64,000 bases of DNA from Chionoecetes opilio. Taxonomy: Eukaryota; Arthropoda; Malacostraca; Decapoda; Majidae. The notes below the pieces were generated by a model, which was given only the letters and a program-made list of their open reading frames with translations, was not told the origin of the DNA and did no database searches. The stretch covers positions 345,001 through 409,000 of the forward strand of contig JACEEZ010018140.1 in assembly GCA_016584305.1 (NCBI GenBank), written 5' to 3'. The translations under genes were made by a program, and so were the position numbers. Shown here piece by piece: positions 45,487 to 59,415 of the stretch. The stretch's first letter is position 1. The number at the start of each line of letters is the position of its first letter.

Positions 45487-46239
45487 GGATCACCTGAAGA
45501 TCCGTCCCCCCAGAGTTTGGCAGGGTGACGGTTCTTCAGGTGGGATATCCTGGGGTGACGGTTCTTCAGGTGGGATATCCTGGGGTGACGGTTCTTCAGG
45601 TGGGATATCCTGGGGTGACGGTTCTTCAGGTGCCAACACCTGGGGTGACAGTTCTTCAGGTGGGATCAAGACCTGACCTGACTTCACCTTCCAAATGAGG
45701 TCAGGTCAAATGGGTAAAAGGGAGGAATCAGGACCCTCCAGTCAGGTAGGACTATATAAAAGTAAGTGGGCTAAAAATAAAGTCATAGGAGTCAGTGGAC
45801 CCTGCTGGCACGCAATACCTTCCAAACCAAAGCGTCCTGCCACTGTTGTGTGATGATTCCACTATAGTTATTCGGTGGCTTCAACAAAACACTTTTAAAG
45901 CGTGAAGTTAAGTGTGATACTTGTGATAACTGGATGAATTGGAGAAAACACTCCAAATCGAAGGATGGTTTTCTGTGGAAATGGTAAACAAAAGACTGCC
46001 TGAAGTATAAATCCACTAAATAAATGTACTGTATTTTAGAATACTGAGTAAAGTGTAATGTATTTTGTATTTTGGAGCACTGTATATTACTCTTAATTTT
46101 TTCTTTAAACTTTCACAAAAAGATGTATAACACAAAGGAATATATGTGTTATCCTAATTTTATAAATTACATTCACTGTGGGCTGGGGTGACGGTTCTTC
46201 AGGTGGGATATCGTGGGGTGACGGATCTTCAGGTGATCC
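45487..46239. mobile_element. GGATCACC-family MITE, long copy
   Basis: Inverted ends GGATCACCTGAAGATCCGTC and reverse complement, flanked by AAAAAATAATA direct repeats. The left side contains five tandem 30-bp units (GACGGTTCTTCAGGTGGGAT...) derived from the terminal sequence itself. The right side carries the body shared with 46,330-46,494 in inverted orientation. Confidence 0.82.
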
Positions 46240-46329
46240 AAAAAATAATAATTGCGACAGAAACAGTTAGCAGCTTCATTCAAAACACATCAAAACTCAC
46301 CAGGAAAAAATTGTTTCGTTTACCAAAGT

Positions 46330-46494
46330 GGATCACCTGAAGATTCGTCACCCCAGAATGTCCACCTGAAGATCCGTCACCCCAGGATATCCCACCTGAA
46401 GAACCGTCACTCACCCCAGCCCATAGTGAATGTAATTCATAAAATTATGATAACAAATATATTCCTTTTCGGCAGATAATGATAAGGGTGATCC
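46330..46494. mobile_element. GGATCACC-family MITE, 165-bp copy with perfect 8-bp TSD
   Basis: Ends GGATCACC and GGTGATCC, flanked by ACCAAAGT at 46,322-46,329 and 46,495-46,502. The corresponding site in the other arm (near 45,300) is uninterrupted. Confidence 0.88.
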
Positions 46495-46854
46495 ACCAAA
46501 GTGAATTCGGTGTTCATCTGGAATAATACCCTAACATTAACACTATCAACAAAAGCAACATTCTCCACTTCATTCTTCTTCTACTACTCACAGTTCACAC
46601 CTCTACTCCCGAAATCAATGAAATATATACAAACACACTGATGGTTTTAGGCTGGGAAATATATTTTCTCTCGTCCGCTATGACAGCTTTGTGACCTGAC
46701 CTGGCATGGAGCTACAAAGGGCCCTTTACCCTTTATAGCTTCATGCGACCTGTCCTGACCTGACCCATGGGTGTTTGGCGAGTGAGGTCAAGATCAAATA
46801 CTACGGGACTGTATTGAGTTGTCCACAATGTGTGATTTACGTCAATAAATATCC

Positions 46855-47075
46855 CTTTACTACTACTATTTCTACCACAATCCTTACTACTACAATTACT
46901 ACCACCACTACTATAACCTCTACTGCTACTACCACTACTACTTAACCCACATTAATATCACTACCACCACTACGACAACCTTTACTGCAACTACCACTAC
47001 TACTTAACCCACATTAATATTACTACCACCACTTCTACAACCTCTACTGCTACTACCACTACCACTGCTACTTAA
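46855..47075. repeat. (TAC)n-rich trinucleotide repeat
   Basis: CTACTACCACTACTACTTAACCCACATTAATAT repeats about three times. Beyond it, 47,080-48,235 is GC-richer unique sequence with no supported gene; a GAG/GTAAGTTT donor at 47,541 and a TTTTAG acceptor at 47,706 could mark a non-coding transcript. Confidence 0.75.
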
Positions 47076-48235
47076 CCCACATCCCTGACCATCCTTGTCC
47101 CTTGTCCCCCACGGCTTGTCAATCACTACTTACCCAGCAGTACAGTACACAGCAAGCTCCGGGGAATCCACTCCCTACACATCTTCCTTCACTAGTTCAC
47201 AGTATTGCACAACACTAATCCAACCAGACGGCTTCAACTCATCGTAGCAAAGTAAACCGGCGCGATGTAACTTATGGAGGCAGTTATAGATCAACATTGA
47301 TTGGTGCGGGGGTGTTTAAAAGCCACCGCCGCTCTGAACGCTGTCTGTCTCGCTACCACGGCACATGTTTCCCTTCGTTGCCGGGAGCTTTGGGCTAAGT
47401 TGTCGTACTGCATTTTCCCTAACTTAATTTCGTGGATTTGACTTATTAGTGATTTTCTTAGCTAATTATATTACCAGTTACATTGCAGTGTGATAGTAGA
47501 TTAATGCGTGATGGTTTGTCATCTCCATACTGTGCACAGAGGGTAAGTTTGGGCTACGCTATCATACATCACCTTCCCTACCGATTAATTAGGCTGTTTA
47601 AGACTTGTTACCGTATTTTTTCCCCCTTCCGTTTCATTATATTACATTGCACTGTGATAGCAAACTCATGCGGTATTGTTACTGTGTTATCTTTATGCTG
47701 TTTTAGAATGGGCAACTCGAAGGGTGGGGAAAGGAAGCGGACTGGTGGTTTCCAGTGAACGGAGACACGCCTGGCAGCCTCGCCCCCTACCATAGGCTGG
47801 CTGACCACCTGCCATAAACCACAACGTGCGTGAGGCAGGTGGTTCAGGCAGTCAATACCCCCCATGGCATTAAACGCGCATAGTGCACGCTGGGATGCTT
47901 ACCATGACTGTGAAAAAATGTTAGGAATGTGGAAGACTGGAAGTAACATGAGTTCCGTTGTCCTAATCATCAGTTCTAATAGGTCTGTGACGTCACGCTT
48001 GAGATGGAATAACGGTGATGGGAACTATAGATGAGGGATGAGACGTCACGTGCCCTACAGTGGCGGCGGCCTCATCCTCCCACCGGAAAGCTGTGACTCA
48101 TCTGGCGACACAGACGGATCCCGAGGCCGAGGGATTATTTCTAATTTTGCATTATTGATTAGTTGAACACTGGCGCCGTTGTTTTCCTTACTACTTGTCC
48201 TTATAGCTTACAGTGCACCACCATGGGCAGTCTTC

Positions 48236-48845
48236 GGTGCTACTATAGCGTGCGGTCTACCGGGACATTTGCACTATAGCGTGCGGTCTACCGGGACATT
48301 TGCACTATAGCGTGCGGTCTACCGGGACATTTTACACCATAGCGTACGGTCTACACTTCTTATTCTCTACTTACACTCTGCACTCTTATTAAAAAACACT
48401 TCAGGCTGCAACTTACTATTGCTATATGATATTGTCTATTATACAGTAGAGTGTTATAGAAAAACAAAACTGTAGTGAGTAATTTAATAATTATCATATA
48501 AACAAAACATTGTCTATCAAACAGTAGAGTATTATAATAAAACAAATAAATGATCAATACACGATGATTGCTTTCACATAAAAACGTAACCGCTATTTCT
48601 TCTGTTAAGATGTCACTTTTGTAGAATTTTTTCAACAGCATTGTAGAGTGTTGAGTGTGTCAGACTGATGTTCTCGGGTTGATTAGGAGGATACTGAGAA
48701 ATTACTTCGTTGATCCACATTTTATAAGGTTGAGTAGAGTCTCGTCAGGTCAGGTAGAGATGTCAGGTCAGGTGTCGTCTTAAGTCAGACTGCACATAAA
48801 AATACAGCTTTGCGGTAGTCAGATCAGGTCAGATCAGGTGGGATT
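48236..48845 (+). mobile_element. Dispersed copy of the array MITE
   Basis: It starts with the same terminus as at 3178 (GGTGCTACTATAGCGTGCGG). The terminal block is present three times in tandem before the body. It lacks the right terminus: the homology stops where a GT microsatellite begins. About 85-90% similar by eye to the array copies. It shows the element is mobile outside the array. Confidence 0.87.
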
Positions 48846-48847
48846 TT

Positions 48848-49016
<169 letters not shown>

Positions 49017-50149
49017 ACACAAACCTATGCCTATTTGTCTGCTTAGTATGAGCCAGGAGACATAAATAGATGACCTTTAATGGGTGTTGTCAAGCTGTAT
49101 ATAATAAAAGCTACACCATTGTGATGTGCGTAACTTAGATAACCCCTTTTTAGACCAGCACTTTTTACCCTGCGGTATTGTAAATTATTTGAAAGTCGCG
49201 CAGTTAGCCAAATCAGGAAGTAGATGGCGCGCACAGTTGGAGACAGGGAGCTCACCTCGCCTCATTTTGGATGTAAATCGTTCACTTTGATTCCAGCATG
49301 CAGTGGCAGTAGACATCCCCCTCTTTATGAGGGACACACACCCTGGGGACCGAAGCCAGCCTTGTACCCACGTGCCTTAATTTTGTTTGACATACGTAGG
49401 ATATATTGTTAGGGAGTAGGATGTGGTAGGACAGTGATAACTTTTCATTTCCCGTGGTGTCCTGTGTTGGTTTCTTTGGGTTAGTAAATATATTTGTACC
49501 ATGCCACGTCCAATTTGCTTCCCCCTCTAATAACCAGTGCCTTGTTTAACGTAACCAGTAACTACCTCTCGCCGGCCTATAAGTAGCACGCTACCATAAC
49601 ACCTTCAAAAACACCATACGCTACTTAACAACATCACATTTGGTGCCTTCAAGGTAAGATTATATTTGACACATTACATTATAGGAGTATCATTCACACA
49701 TGACATGAGTGACGGATCTTTATTGCCTCCACTACAGGAAGGTAATAACTCCCTGAGCATCCTGTGTGGGGTGTGGCCTTGTGAATCAGCTTTCCTGTAC
49801 TTGATATCAAACCAAACCACGCACGGAAAACATGTGATGTGGCTTGGCTTTGTACAGGAAGGTTATCATGATGGGCATTGGGGTTCCCATACAATCATGA
49901 ATATACTTATGACCAGTTGTCTTTCTCTACATACTTAGTACACAGTGCAATGTATAGGTCATAGGTAGCTGCCTGTAACTCTTTATGAATCAGCACTTAA
50001 TGATTATGTATAAGTAAATCAACTTGCATTTAAGTTATATAATATACATACATTTTGTTTTTTTGTTTGAAGAATTTCGTCAGTTATCGATGCAGCTGAG
50101 ATGGATCTCCACTGTAACCAGACAGCTCTCTCTCCTCCAAGGAGGAGGA

Positions 50150-50357
50150 ATGCTTATGTGCTTATAGTGTTGGCCGAAGCCAGCACCCCGGGAGGTGGGT
50201 CACAAACCCCCGGCTAACACCCGGTACCCATTCACTGCTGGGTGGACAGGGGCTCGGTTTTAAAGGAAACAGCCCAACTGTTTCCGCTCCGCCCTGGGAT
50301 CGAACCCGGAACTTCTCGATTGTGAACCGAGCGTGCTACCTCTACACTACGGAGTAC
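50150..50357 (-). mobile_element. tRNA-Val-like SINE
   Basis: On the minus strand the head has a perfect A box TAGTGTAGAGG and B box GGTTCGATCCC, a CTCGG/TCGAG anticodon stem with loop TTCACAA (anticodon CAC) and a partly mismatched acceptor stem. A ~140-bp body with GAATGGGTACCGGGTGTTAG follows. The acceptor and T-arm mismatches and the attached body make it a SINE, not a tRNA gene. Confidence 0.82.
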
Positions 50358-50694
50358 CGAATTACATACTCTAAAAATCTTTCTACATCATCATCACTAA
50401 CCTATTTGATTGTTGCAAGCAAGACAATGAAAAAAAATCCCTATTGGCAATGGCTGGTGCATAGAGGACTATACTCGTATAGTCCTCTATGGCTGGTGAT
50501 ATCTGATCAGATGACAATAACATAATCATTATTAATATAGAACTAGCACTGTAATGACAAAAATACTACATACTCTGCCACACACATACTGGACCAATTC
50601 CTTATATCCAGACACTCACTAGGACTGAAAACATCAAATTTGATGTTGAGATTTGAGGCCAATCAAGCTAAACACCCACGCATACACTTTGGGG

Positions 50695-50992
50695 CAGACG
50701 GTGGACGAGTGGTGGCCTGGCGGCGGTGACCTCAGAGGCCCGCGTTCAAGTCCCATCAGGAACAAAATCTTTCTTTCATCCTGTAGCAGAAGACTACCAC
50801 GTGGTGCCCATCACCTCTACCTTGGACAGCGAGTGCACTGCAGGACACAGGGGGGGCATGAGCCTTTAGTCATCACAGATGTTACTTTAAACCATCACGG
50901 CACTCAAAATGAGCCTCTAAGGCCTAACCATCAGAGCCTTCATGTAAAATGGCCTACAGGCCCTATAAGCTGGGTGATAAACAATCAATAAA
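50695..50992 (+). mobile_element. tRNA-derived SINE, second family
   Basis: The head has A-box-like GGACGAGTGG and B box GTTCAAGTCC, then a ~230-bp body ending CAATCAATAAAATTC. The head looks like a Leu or Ser tRNA. It lies just 3' of AARSD1, in opposite orientation. Confidence 0.75.
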
Positions 50993-51138
50993 ATTCATAC
51001 ACACTCGCATGAGGAAAAGTTTAAGATATTAATCAATAATGGAAACATTAAGAGCATTAAGTCTTAAATCACCAATGTAACAAATTACCTTCACACATTA
51101 CCCCTTAAGGTGCTGTCACAGTGAAGTCCCAGGCAGCA

Positions 51139-51271
51139 TCAAGTCTCCTTGACAGAGCCATTCAGGGCACCCAGAACATACTTCTCGGCCTCCTTCCTCT
51201 TCCCCAGCCTCGTCACCTTGCCGGAGAAGCGCGTCTTTCCGCCTCCTCGTCCCTCCAGGATTTCACACACC
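51139..51271 (-). CDS. AARSD1: AARSD1 exon 9 (C-terminus)
   Basis: 133 nt, acceptor TTTAG. It reads VCEILEGRGGGKTRFSGKVT, then KRKEAEKYVLGALNGSVKET and TGA. Confidence 0.93.
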
Positions 51272-54200
51272 CTAAACAGACAACAAAACCAAACTTAAAC
51301 AAAATTTTAAGGTAACACAAAACATTACTACCTACACTGAATATGGTATTCTATTAAAATCTATACATATATGAAAAAAGTTCTAAAATTATGCAATTTA
51401 TTAGAGTAAAAACCTGTCAATCTGAATCCATTTCACAAAATTGAAATGTTGTCTGATGGAAATCCTACACCACATATACATATGCAGAATAGATGCAGTC
51501 CACCATACTCCAGGGTGCTGAGTCTGGAACATGAAAACAAGCAGGCTTCTTGACTCAACACGCACCTGTTACATAAGGCCACTGCACTGAATATTAAGAT
51601 CCCGTTCCAAATGTCCATAAATCTTAATTAGATAGGTAACTTGGGGACAACTGTGTGCTAGCGACCAATATTTGATGTTATTTTAACCACAATAAGGCAA
51701 TCTTAAGTGTTCTTATGTTGAAAATCAGATTTTCACTAATAAAACCAATGGTTTTGATATACTCATGTCCATACCATGAACATTGGTTAGAAGAAATAGT
51801 ATTTGAAAGTAGAAATAATATTGAGATGAGAAATAATATGGAGAATAAGAAATCATACTACCCTTGTGCACACAATCTATAATTATAATCTTTCAGCATC
51901 AATGCAGAAATATATTCACCCAAACATTTTGACGTAACAGTTCCTTAAGGCTGTCGGACCATACATGAGTAGATCATACTTTCAAATACTATTTCTTCTT
52001 ACCAATGTTCATGGTATGGACATGAGTATATCAAAACCATTGGTTTTATTAGTGAAAACATGATTTTCAACATAAGAACACTTAAGATTGCCTTATTGTG
52101 GCTAAAATAACATCAAATATTGGTCGCTAGCACCCAGTTGTCCCCAAGTTACCTATCTATTCAAGATTTATGGACATTTGGAACGGGATCTTAATATTCA
52201 GTGCAGTGGCCTATTGCCTGTGGGAGGAGTATTCTTCCCTCGCCAGTCTGCCACTCACCGGGGTCCTATCTGAGCCACCAGGGCAGGGGGGCCGTGCACC
52301 ACCAGGATCCCAGGCCCCTTGTCCTCCCCGGCAGTCAGCACTTTCAGCACACTCTGGCAAAACAAGAAAAAAACCCTTCACTTTCTCAAAATCTCAAACA
52401 TATCCTTCACTACCTTGGAATCCATCACACCCTTTTTCAATCTCTCGTCAACCGCTACATGATCAATCAAGCTCGTTTGCTCACCCCTTCATCCCTCCTC
52501 TATACTGTATGCAACTGCAGATCATCTTATGCTGAGAACTGTTTGCTAAGAACTCCTTTCTGCGCAGATGTCCACCAAGTTTTCACCATTTTCATTTGCT
52601 TCTTCTACATCCCACGGTCCCAACACACCTGCTACCTCACTATTCCTAACGCTTTTATTCCTATCACATCAGTAATAACTTCCTCCCTCACTTAAACATC
52701 ACCAGACACTCAATTTATATCATAAGCTTCCTTATTTCCTACCTATCCTACCACTCTAAATATATTACAGAAGTTCAGATCTACATATACTGGAATTCCA
52801 ATTAATCTGGTGGTAGAAATGACTATTCATAGCCACTGGATATAGCTTTGCCCACCTCATCATTGATCTCATTGATGATGGCACTGAGGTAGTCGTTGTC
52901 CCCATCGTGGCGGTGGTGGAAGAAGGCCGGTGGTCTCGGCTCCACACCCAGGAAGGTCTTGGCCTCACACACAGCAAGGTCCTTCAGGGCTTCCCTTAAG
53001 GACTTTTGAGCACCTTTAAGGACAGGAAAGCAACAAAAAGGTACAAAAAGTTCAAAGAGAAATACAAAAGTGTCTCATACTGCACCAACAATTATGTGGT
53101 ATTACAGTACTTATATCTGTTTTGAAACTTCATCTGTATCAATTCTTGGTATATCAGTAATTTGTTTCCCCCCATACACAAGGCCTTCCTCCAAACCTAT
53201 GCTGTGGCACTAACACATAGTCATTCGCTTACACAAAATGCTAAATACTTTGAAATTCTGATCTTGGCCCTGTTTTTCTTTTCTTTTTTAGTCTACAATT
53301 GTAATTTTGTAAAAATTATCAAATTGAAACAAAAGGCAAATTTCACATGAAATTATAAATTCAATAAAAAATACAAATAATATGGAATATTTTTTCACAC
53401 ACATTGACCTTTTGCTTACATTCATCTATACTTACATTGTATTACTTTCATTTATTCAAAAAAAAATATATATATAAATATCAGTAACTATGAAAACAAA
53501 ATACATACTGATAAAATGTTCCTTTTTGAACTATTGCTCAACAATACAGTAAGTAATGTTCATAGCTAAAACTTATTCCAGGCCCACCTTTAAGTTCCTT
53601 CTGGTTCTTCTCCACCAGGCGCGTGTGGTCGGCGGGGCAGGAGTGCAGCAGCGTGTTGAGGCCACGCTCCCGGGACACACACTCCCCAAGGTAGCTGTGG
53701 GATTTATAATTAATTTTTTTTACTGGCCAAGGGCAAAAAGAAGAGGTAACAAAAACCCCGCTTAGTTGGACACACCCACAACCTGTACACTAAGATCTTT
53801 ATGATATCTCTATGTATACTATCTACATATACACATATGTATGCATCTGTATCATACAATAAAACATTAAATCATGGATATATGGCTCATCTGAAAATCC
53901 ACAATTCAAAATATTATTATAATACCTGAAGACAGTTATAATCAGCATAATATTAACCCATAATCACGGGTAGATTATTAGACCATAGAGTACAGGCACC
54001 ATCCACACAGTGTGCACCCTTCTAATGCCTCGCTGGCTGGGTTCATTTGAAGTCATTCAGCTCTGTCACCAAACACTTTGAATCTACCATTAAATCCTAA
54101 CTCAAAATGATGGAAGAATAATTTGTAGTTTTTATATTAAGAAAGAAATTTGTATTGCACCATTGCATTCACCATATCAATTTCTAAATATTGCATGTAA

Positions 54201-57200
54201 TAAAAAAACTTATGTATTTTCACTTTTCATAATGTCTCAATTCATTCAGTGCAAAGCCTCCGGAGACATGTATTACCGTCTGTAATCTAAGGCTTAAGCA
54301 CCAACAAGGACTTAAAACATAAGAACATAAGGAAGTTACAAGTGGCTGTGAGACCAACACGTGGTAGTTCCTGTTACTTAACACTACCTACATCCACCTT
54401 TCATTCCCATCTATGAAATTGTCTAGCCTCCTTTTAAAACTCCCTATTAACTCTGCACTAACTACCTGACGACAGTCCATTCCAATAATTTACCACCTTA
54501 TTTAAGAACCAGATTTTCCCTATTTCTTTTTTAAATCTATGCTTTTCCAGTTTGAATCCGTTACTTCTTGTTCTACCCTGATTAGTAGCACTTCACCCAT
54601 AGAGAACCTTCCCTGAATACCAGTGTTGCACCACACCAGTGTAATGCACAAGATCAACCCTCCCCCTTATCCCAGGCCTTCCAGCACACGACAGCAGATG
54701 CAGGACTGGCTCACCTGAGGAGTCTGCTTCCCGCCACAAAGAACAGCAGGGTCTTGCCAGCCTTGCCCTTCTCGGTGTGCAGCAGCTTCACCGCCTGCAG
54801 GTCGGCCATGCTGTCCACGTGGGTGCCGCAGCACATGTTGGCGTCCACGCCCTCGATGCTCACCACTCGCACGGCGCCCACCACGTCCTCCGGCAGCCCT
54901 CGGGTGCGGATCTGCTCCGGGGGTCATGATAAATCTTTAAGAACATAAGAAAATAAGGAAGGTACAAGAGGCCGTGAGACCTACACGAGGTAGTTCCTGT
55001 TACTTAACACTACCTACATCCACCTTTCAATCCCTTCCATGAAATTATCTAGCCTCCTTTTAAAGTTCCCTAATGACTCCGTACTAACTACCTGTCTACT
55101 GAGTCCATTCCAATCATTTACTACCCTATTTGTGAACCATTTTTCCCCTATTCCTTTGCTTGGTGTTATGCCTTGTAGTGTACGTGGTAGTTGAAAAAAA
55201 ACCTAAGGATGTAAGATAATATAGTCTTTCTATTTCATCGAGTCAGTTTAGATGTGGCTGCCTGAGGCTTATGACCGCTAGCTGTGTTGCCACTTCACCC
55301 CCGCCACCTACAACACTCCTCTCTCACCCTCCCTCCCTCCCTCTCTCCTCCCTCCTAAAGGACCTCTATTTGCCTTATCTTCTAAGAAATATATATTTAC
55401 GTTGTAAATAATTTCCTTGGCTTGGCTGTGGAGAACACGTGAGCGAGATGTAGGGGAATTAAGCTTCCATGGGGATGACCTCCAATGAGTAAATCACCGC
55501 AGCTCGCAGGTCAGGGCCTGAGCGCTGACCTGCTCACCCTACTTGACAAAGTCGCACAAGCAAATGCTGCCACAACTTATAGGGATGTATACAATCTCAT
55601 TGATTTATCCTCAGAAAACTAATCGTTCGCAGAATTATATGGTCTTATCATATAATCAAATGTATACAAAGTATTTAAAACTCATTTAAAAGTAGTTAAT
55701 AATTAACAGTATGAGAGAGAGAGAGGGTAGTGGCGGTGATGTGGCCTATCCGCTAATCCCGCCAGCCACATCTAAAGTGACTCGATGAAATAGAAAGACT
55801 ATAGCCTACAGGCACTATAGGCTCCAACGTAAAAAAGAAAATTGCATCTGCGTATTTTGCTATTTTAGATGATTCTGCATGATTCTATGCATAATTTCCT
55901 ATCCTCAAATTTTTACCTATCTAGAGTTGAAATGTGCAGGGATAATCTTTTGAAGTTATTTGTGACCAGACAGGTGTAATTCACATAATGAGGATGTGAG
56001 AACTGTGTGAATATATCATAAACACTTCCCGTGATGGTAACTTCCCATTATGTGGTGAGAATAAGAATGACTTTGTCATAATATCCACTGACAAAATGTA
56101 AAAATATGGCACAATAAATTACCTAGCATGAACTACACACTCAATATACCATAATTATTGTGTTTTGTGCTGAAAACTAAATTATAATGATATCTGGTGG
56201 CTCTGGTATCTCCGTGCCCAAAGACAACACCTAAACATGAAGATAATAAAACTTGACATTAAGCAAATACCTCTATTAATCTTGGGTCTGAGGCTTGGTA
56301 CTCCGCTATGGTGACGGGCGTTGACTCACGGATCTTCTGATTGGCAGTGTCTTCAATCTTAGCCATTTCTTCCTCCGTCACCTGTCCCGTGTGGAGCTCA
56401 ATGTGACAGACAGCCTCGCCCAGGTACCAGGAGGTGGTGGCGAACCCATACAGGTTGTCGGCCACAGCTGGAAGAATAACACGAGATTCAAAAAATGTAA
56501 TTCTTCAAGATCCATAAACATGAAAACTAATTACAATTAATTTCTCAACGAAATCAATATCTACAAAATTCTCAATGGAAAAATATTTCACACATCTTTT
56601 ACATAACTCAAATACATTACTGTATACATATTAAGATTTATTGCAATATTATAAATATCATTGAAAAAATACCATTTATATGCTGTGAATTTCTGTGAAA
56701 ACCTCCTGAATCAAAATGTTCTTAGCATTTATGGAGGAAGAGTAACTCGTGCAGTGCTCCACAAGGGTTGGTTCACCTGTCACGAGGTGTTGGGCCGAGT
56801 GCTGCTGCATGTGGTCGTGGCGCCGCGTCCAGTCCACCTCCTGCGTGACGGTGGCGCCCTCCTCCAGGCCCCCCGCCAGGTAGTGCACGGCCTCCCCCCC
56901 CCTGCGCACCACACGCACCACCTCCACCCCCCCCGCCGTGCCCCGATCATCGGGCTGCGGGAGGAATTCAATGTCTTGACAAGGATAATGGTTTACTGTG
57001 CTTTCACACCCCACCTGTACCATTGATAGGTTTTACATACAGAGCCAATAATACCACAACAAATTGTATTGGTTCCAGAGCAATGTTCGTAATGGTATTT
57101 GTTCTTAGTTTTGTTATGACATCCTGCAGCCAGTATCTGTTATTTGCCTTCTAACATCCTTGTTCATCCAAACATCTTAGCAAAACCATTTGTTAGAAAA

Positions 57201-58391
57201 AAATTGTAGTAAAGACCATTTGCATTAGTGGCCTCGATTGTATATTTCCCTCCTCAAGATATACAAATATCAGGATATATAAATATATTTCAGGATCCTT
57301 AGAGAAAAATTGTTTAGCTATGTGAGAAGGTAGGAGTGTCATTTTATTATCCTTTTCAAAATATTGTTTATGAGATCATAGGATCTTGAACATCATACAG
57401 AAAACAGCAAATAACACCTAAAACCTAACAAAAACAAAGGAATTTTATACTAGGTACTGTCTTCATGAAATATCTACCGGTAATTTCAGTAAAACTCCGC
57501 CTTCTAATCCAAAAAATCATCCTTATGGAGGTAGGTCAGCAAATATAAGATCGGTAGGCATTGGTGTTGAGGAAGACGTATTGAAGAAATACTCAGTAAA
57601 ACCACTTGGCCAGACTGTCCCGCCCTTCTCACCTGACCTCCTCCCTCAGGAAAGAGAATGGTGTCCTCAAAGGTGACTTCATAACATGCCGTCTTCTTTT
57701 TCTTCCCGTCCACCACTACATCAATCTTGGCCGGCTTGCAGGAAACCACCTTCGTTGTGTACTGGAGGGCAAAGATATACGTACAACAATTCATTTGTAG
57801 CTTTTTAAAAATGACAAATATCACCTTGACAGCAATTGAATTCTAAAACTTAAATGGAATGTGAGTTTTTGTGTTTGTCAAAACATGGGACAAATATTGG
57901 TAAATATGCAGCTTCAACCAATACTCCCTATTGACCAATACTCTCCTGACATAAATGGGGCGCTGAGCCCCCCAACCCCCCCTATTAGTTAACTAACCTA
58001 ACCTGGGCATGGATTACGTAACCTAACCTCACTGGGGGGGGATTCGCCTCCCCAGACCCCCCTAGTGTTATTTTTCATTTCCGACAGCTGTTGTATGAGT
58101 TAGAAATACTCCTTTTGATGAGAATAAAACGTTTAGGATACTTAAAACCACCGATCGTGTATTGGTTTAAACTGCACTTATTCCCAAATAGTCATTGCAT
58201 AAGATGGGCTTTAATTGCAGCTATTTTTGTCATTGATACGGTTTAATAAAAGTCCCCCGCCACCAGTGGTGTGCTCAGTGTCTTGTATTTGACAGGACGA
58301 CCTTTCATCTATCTGTCACATCATGTATAGCTACTCCCATAACTATAACTATAACTATAACTATAACTATAACTATAACTATATATATATA

Positions 58392-58442
<51 letters not shown>

Positions 58443-59384
58443 CCTCTCAAGCTCCACAACAATATATCAATTGCAAACAAAAAATTATGTCATATGTCAG
58501 CTTAGCCTTATCATTTCTTGGAGATGCTCTGGTGAGGTACAGTACATCCTATGCATGTGGGAGGCAGGCATTAATTTTGTGTGTACGTTTGTACATAAAT
58601 TGAATAAAATGCAGGTATTGATTTTTTTTATTTCATTTTGAAAAGTACAACAATGTGCGACTCACAATGTTCAGAATTATGGTTTATGAAACTGGGTAAT
58701 AATGGACGAGGACTTCGCGGTAGTTTTCAGAGACACCGACTATTTTTTCCTGGTCTACAATAGGTGCTTTTTCTAATGGGGATAGTTTTATTTTGCGCAA
58801 CCCCCCAAAAAAAAAATCAGCACCGAATTGTATGGTACCGTTTCCATTAAAAACACTATCTCCATCAGAAAAAGCACTAAAACTTGGCCGGGAAAATTTA
58901 GTCAGGGTCTTATAGGTTTTAATGAAACTTAACCTAACCTTATAGGTTTTAATGAAACCTAACCTAACCTTATAGATTTTAATGAAACCTAACCTAACCT
59001 TAAAGGTTTTAATGAAACCTAACCTAACCTTATCGGTTTTAATGAAATCTAACCTAACCTTATCGGTTTTAATGAAACCTAACCTAACCGTATAGGTTTT
59101 AATGAAACCTAAACTAACCTTAAGGGTTTTAATGAAACCTAACCTAACCTTATAGGTTTTAATGAAATCTAACCTAACCTTATCGGTTTTAATGAAACCT
59201 AACCTAACCTTAACCACAAAGTATACCTAACCTAACCTTATAGGTTGCATTAAAACCTGGCTATAAGGTTAGGTTAGGTTTCATTAAAACCTATAAGACC
59301 CTGACTAATATTTCCCGGCAAAGTTTTAGTGCTTTTTCTGATGGAGATACAGTGTTTTAATGGAAACGGTACCATAAAATTCGG

Positions 59385-59415
<31 letters not shown>

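Larger units (their letters stand above)
45282..46525. repeat. Large inverted repeat interrupted by two MITEs
   Basis: The left arm 45,282-45,383 (CCAGATGAACACCGAATTTC through TGTTTCTGTCGCAA) pairs with the right arm 46,253-46,521. The right arm carries a 165-bp MITE insertion; the loop carries another copy. Confidence 0.82.

Noticed and set aside
47250..48200. A small myristoylated protein (MGNSKGGERKR...) or first exon of a new gene
   Set aside because: The frame is only ~16 residues after a possible acceptor, without conservation I can judge; kept only as a possible non-coding transcript.
50283..50357. Possible tRNA-Val (CAC) gene, minus strand
   Set aside because: Acceptor and T stems have mismatches and a SINE body is attached directly, so it is a SINE head.
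55222..55802. A further TIR transposon in AARSD1 intron 4
   Set aside because: Inverted similarity (CTATTTCATCGAGTCA region) is real, but the ends and a target duplication could not be defined, so it is only mentioned, not called.
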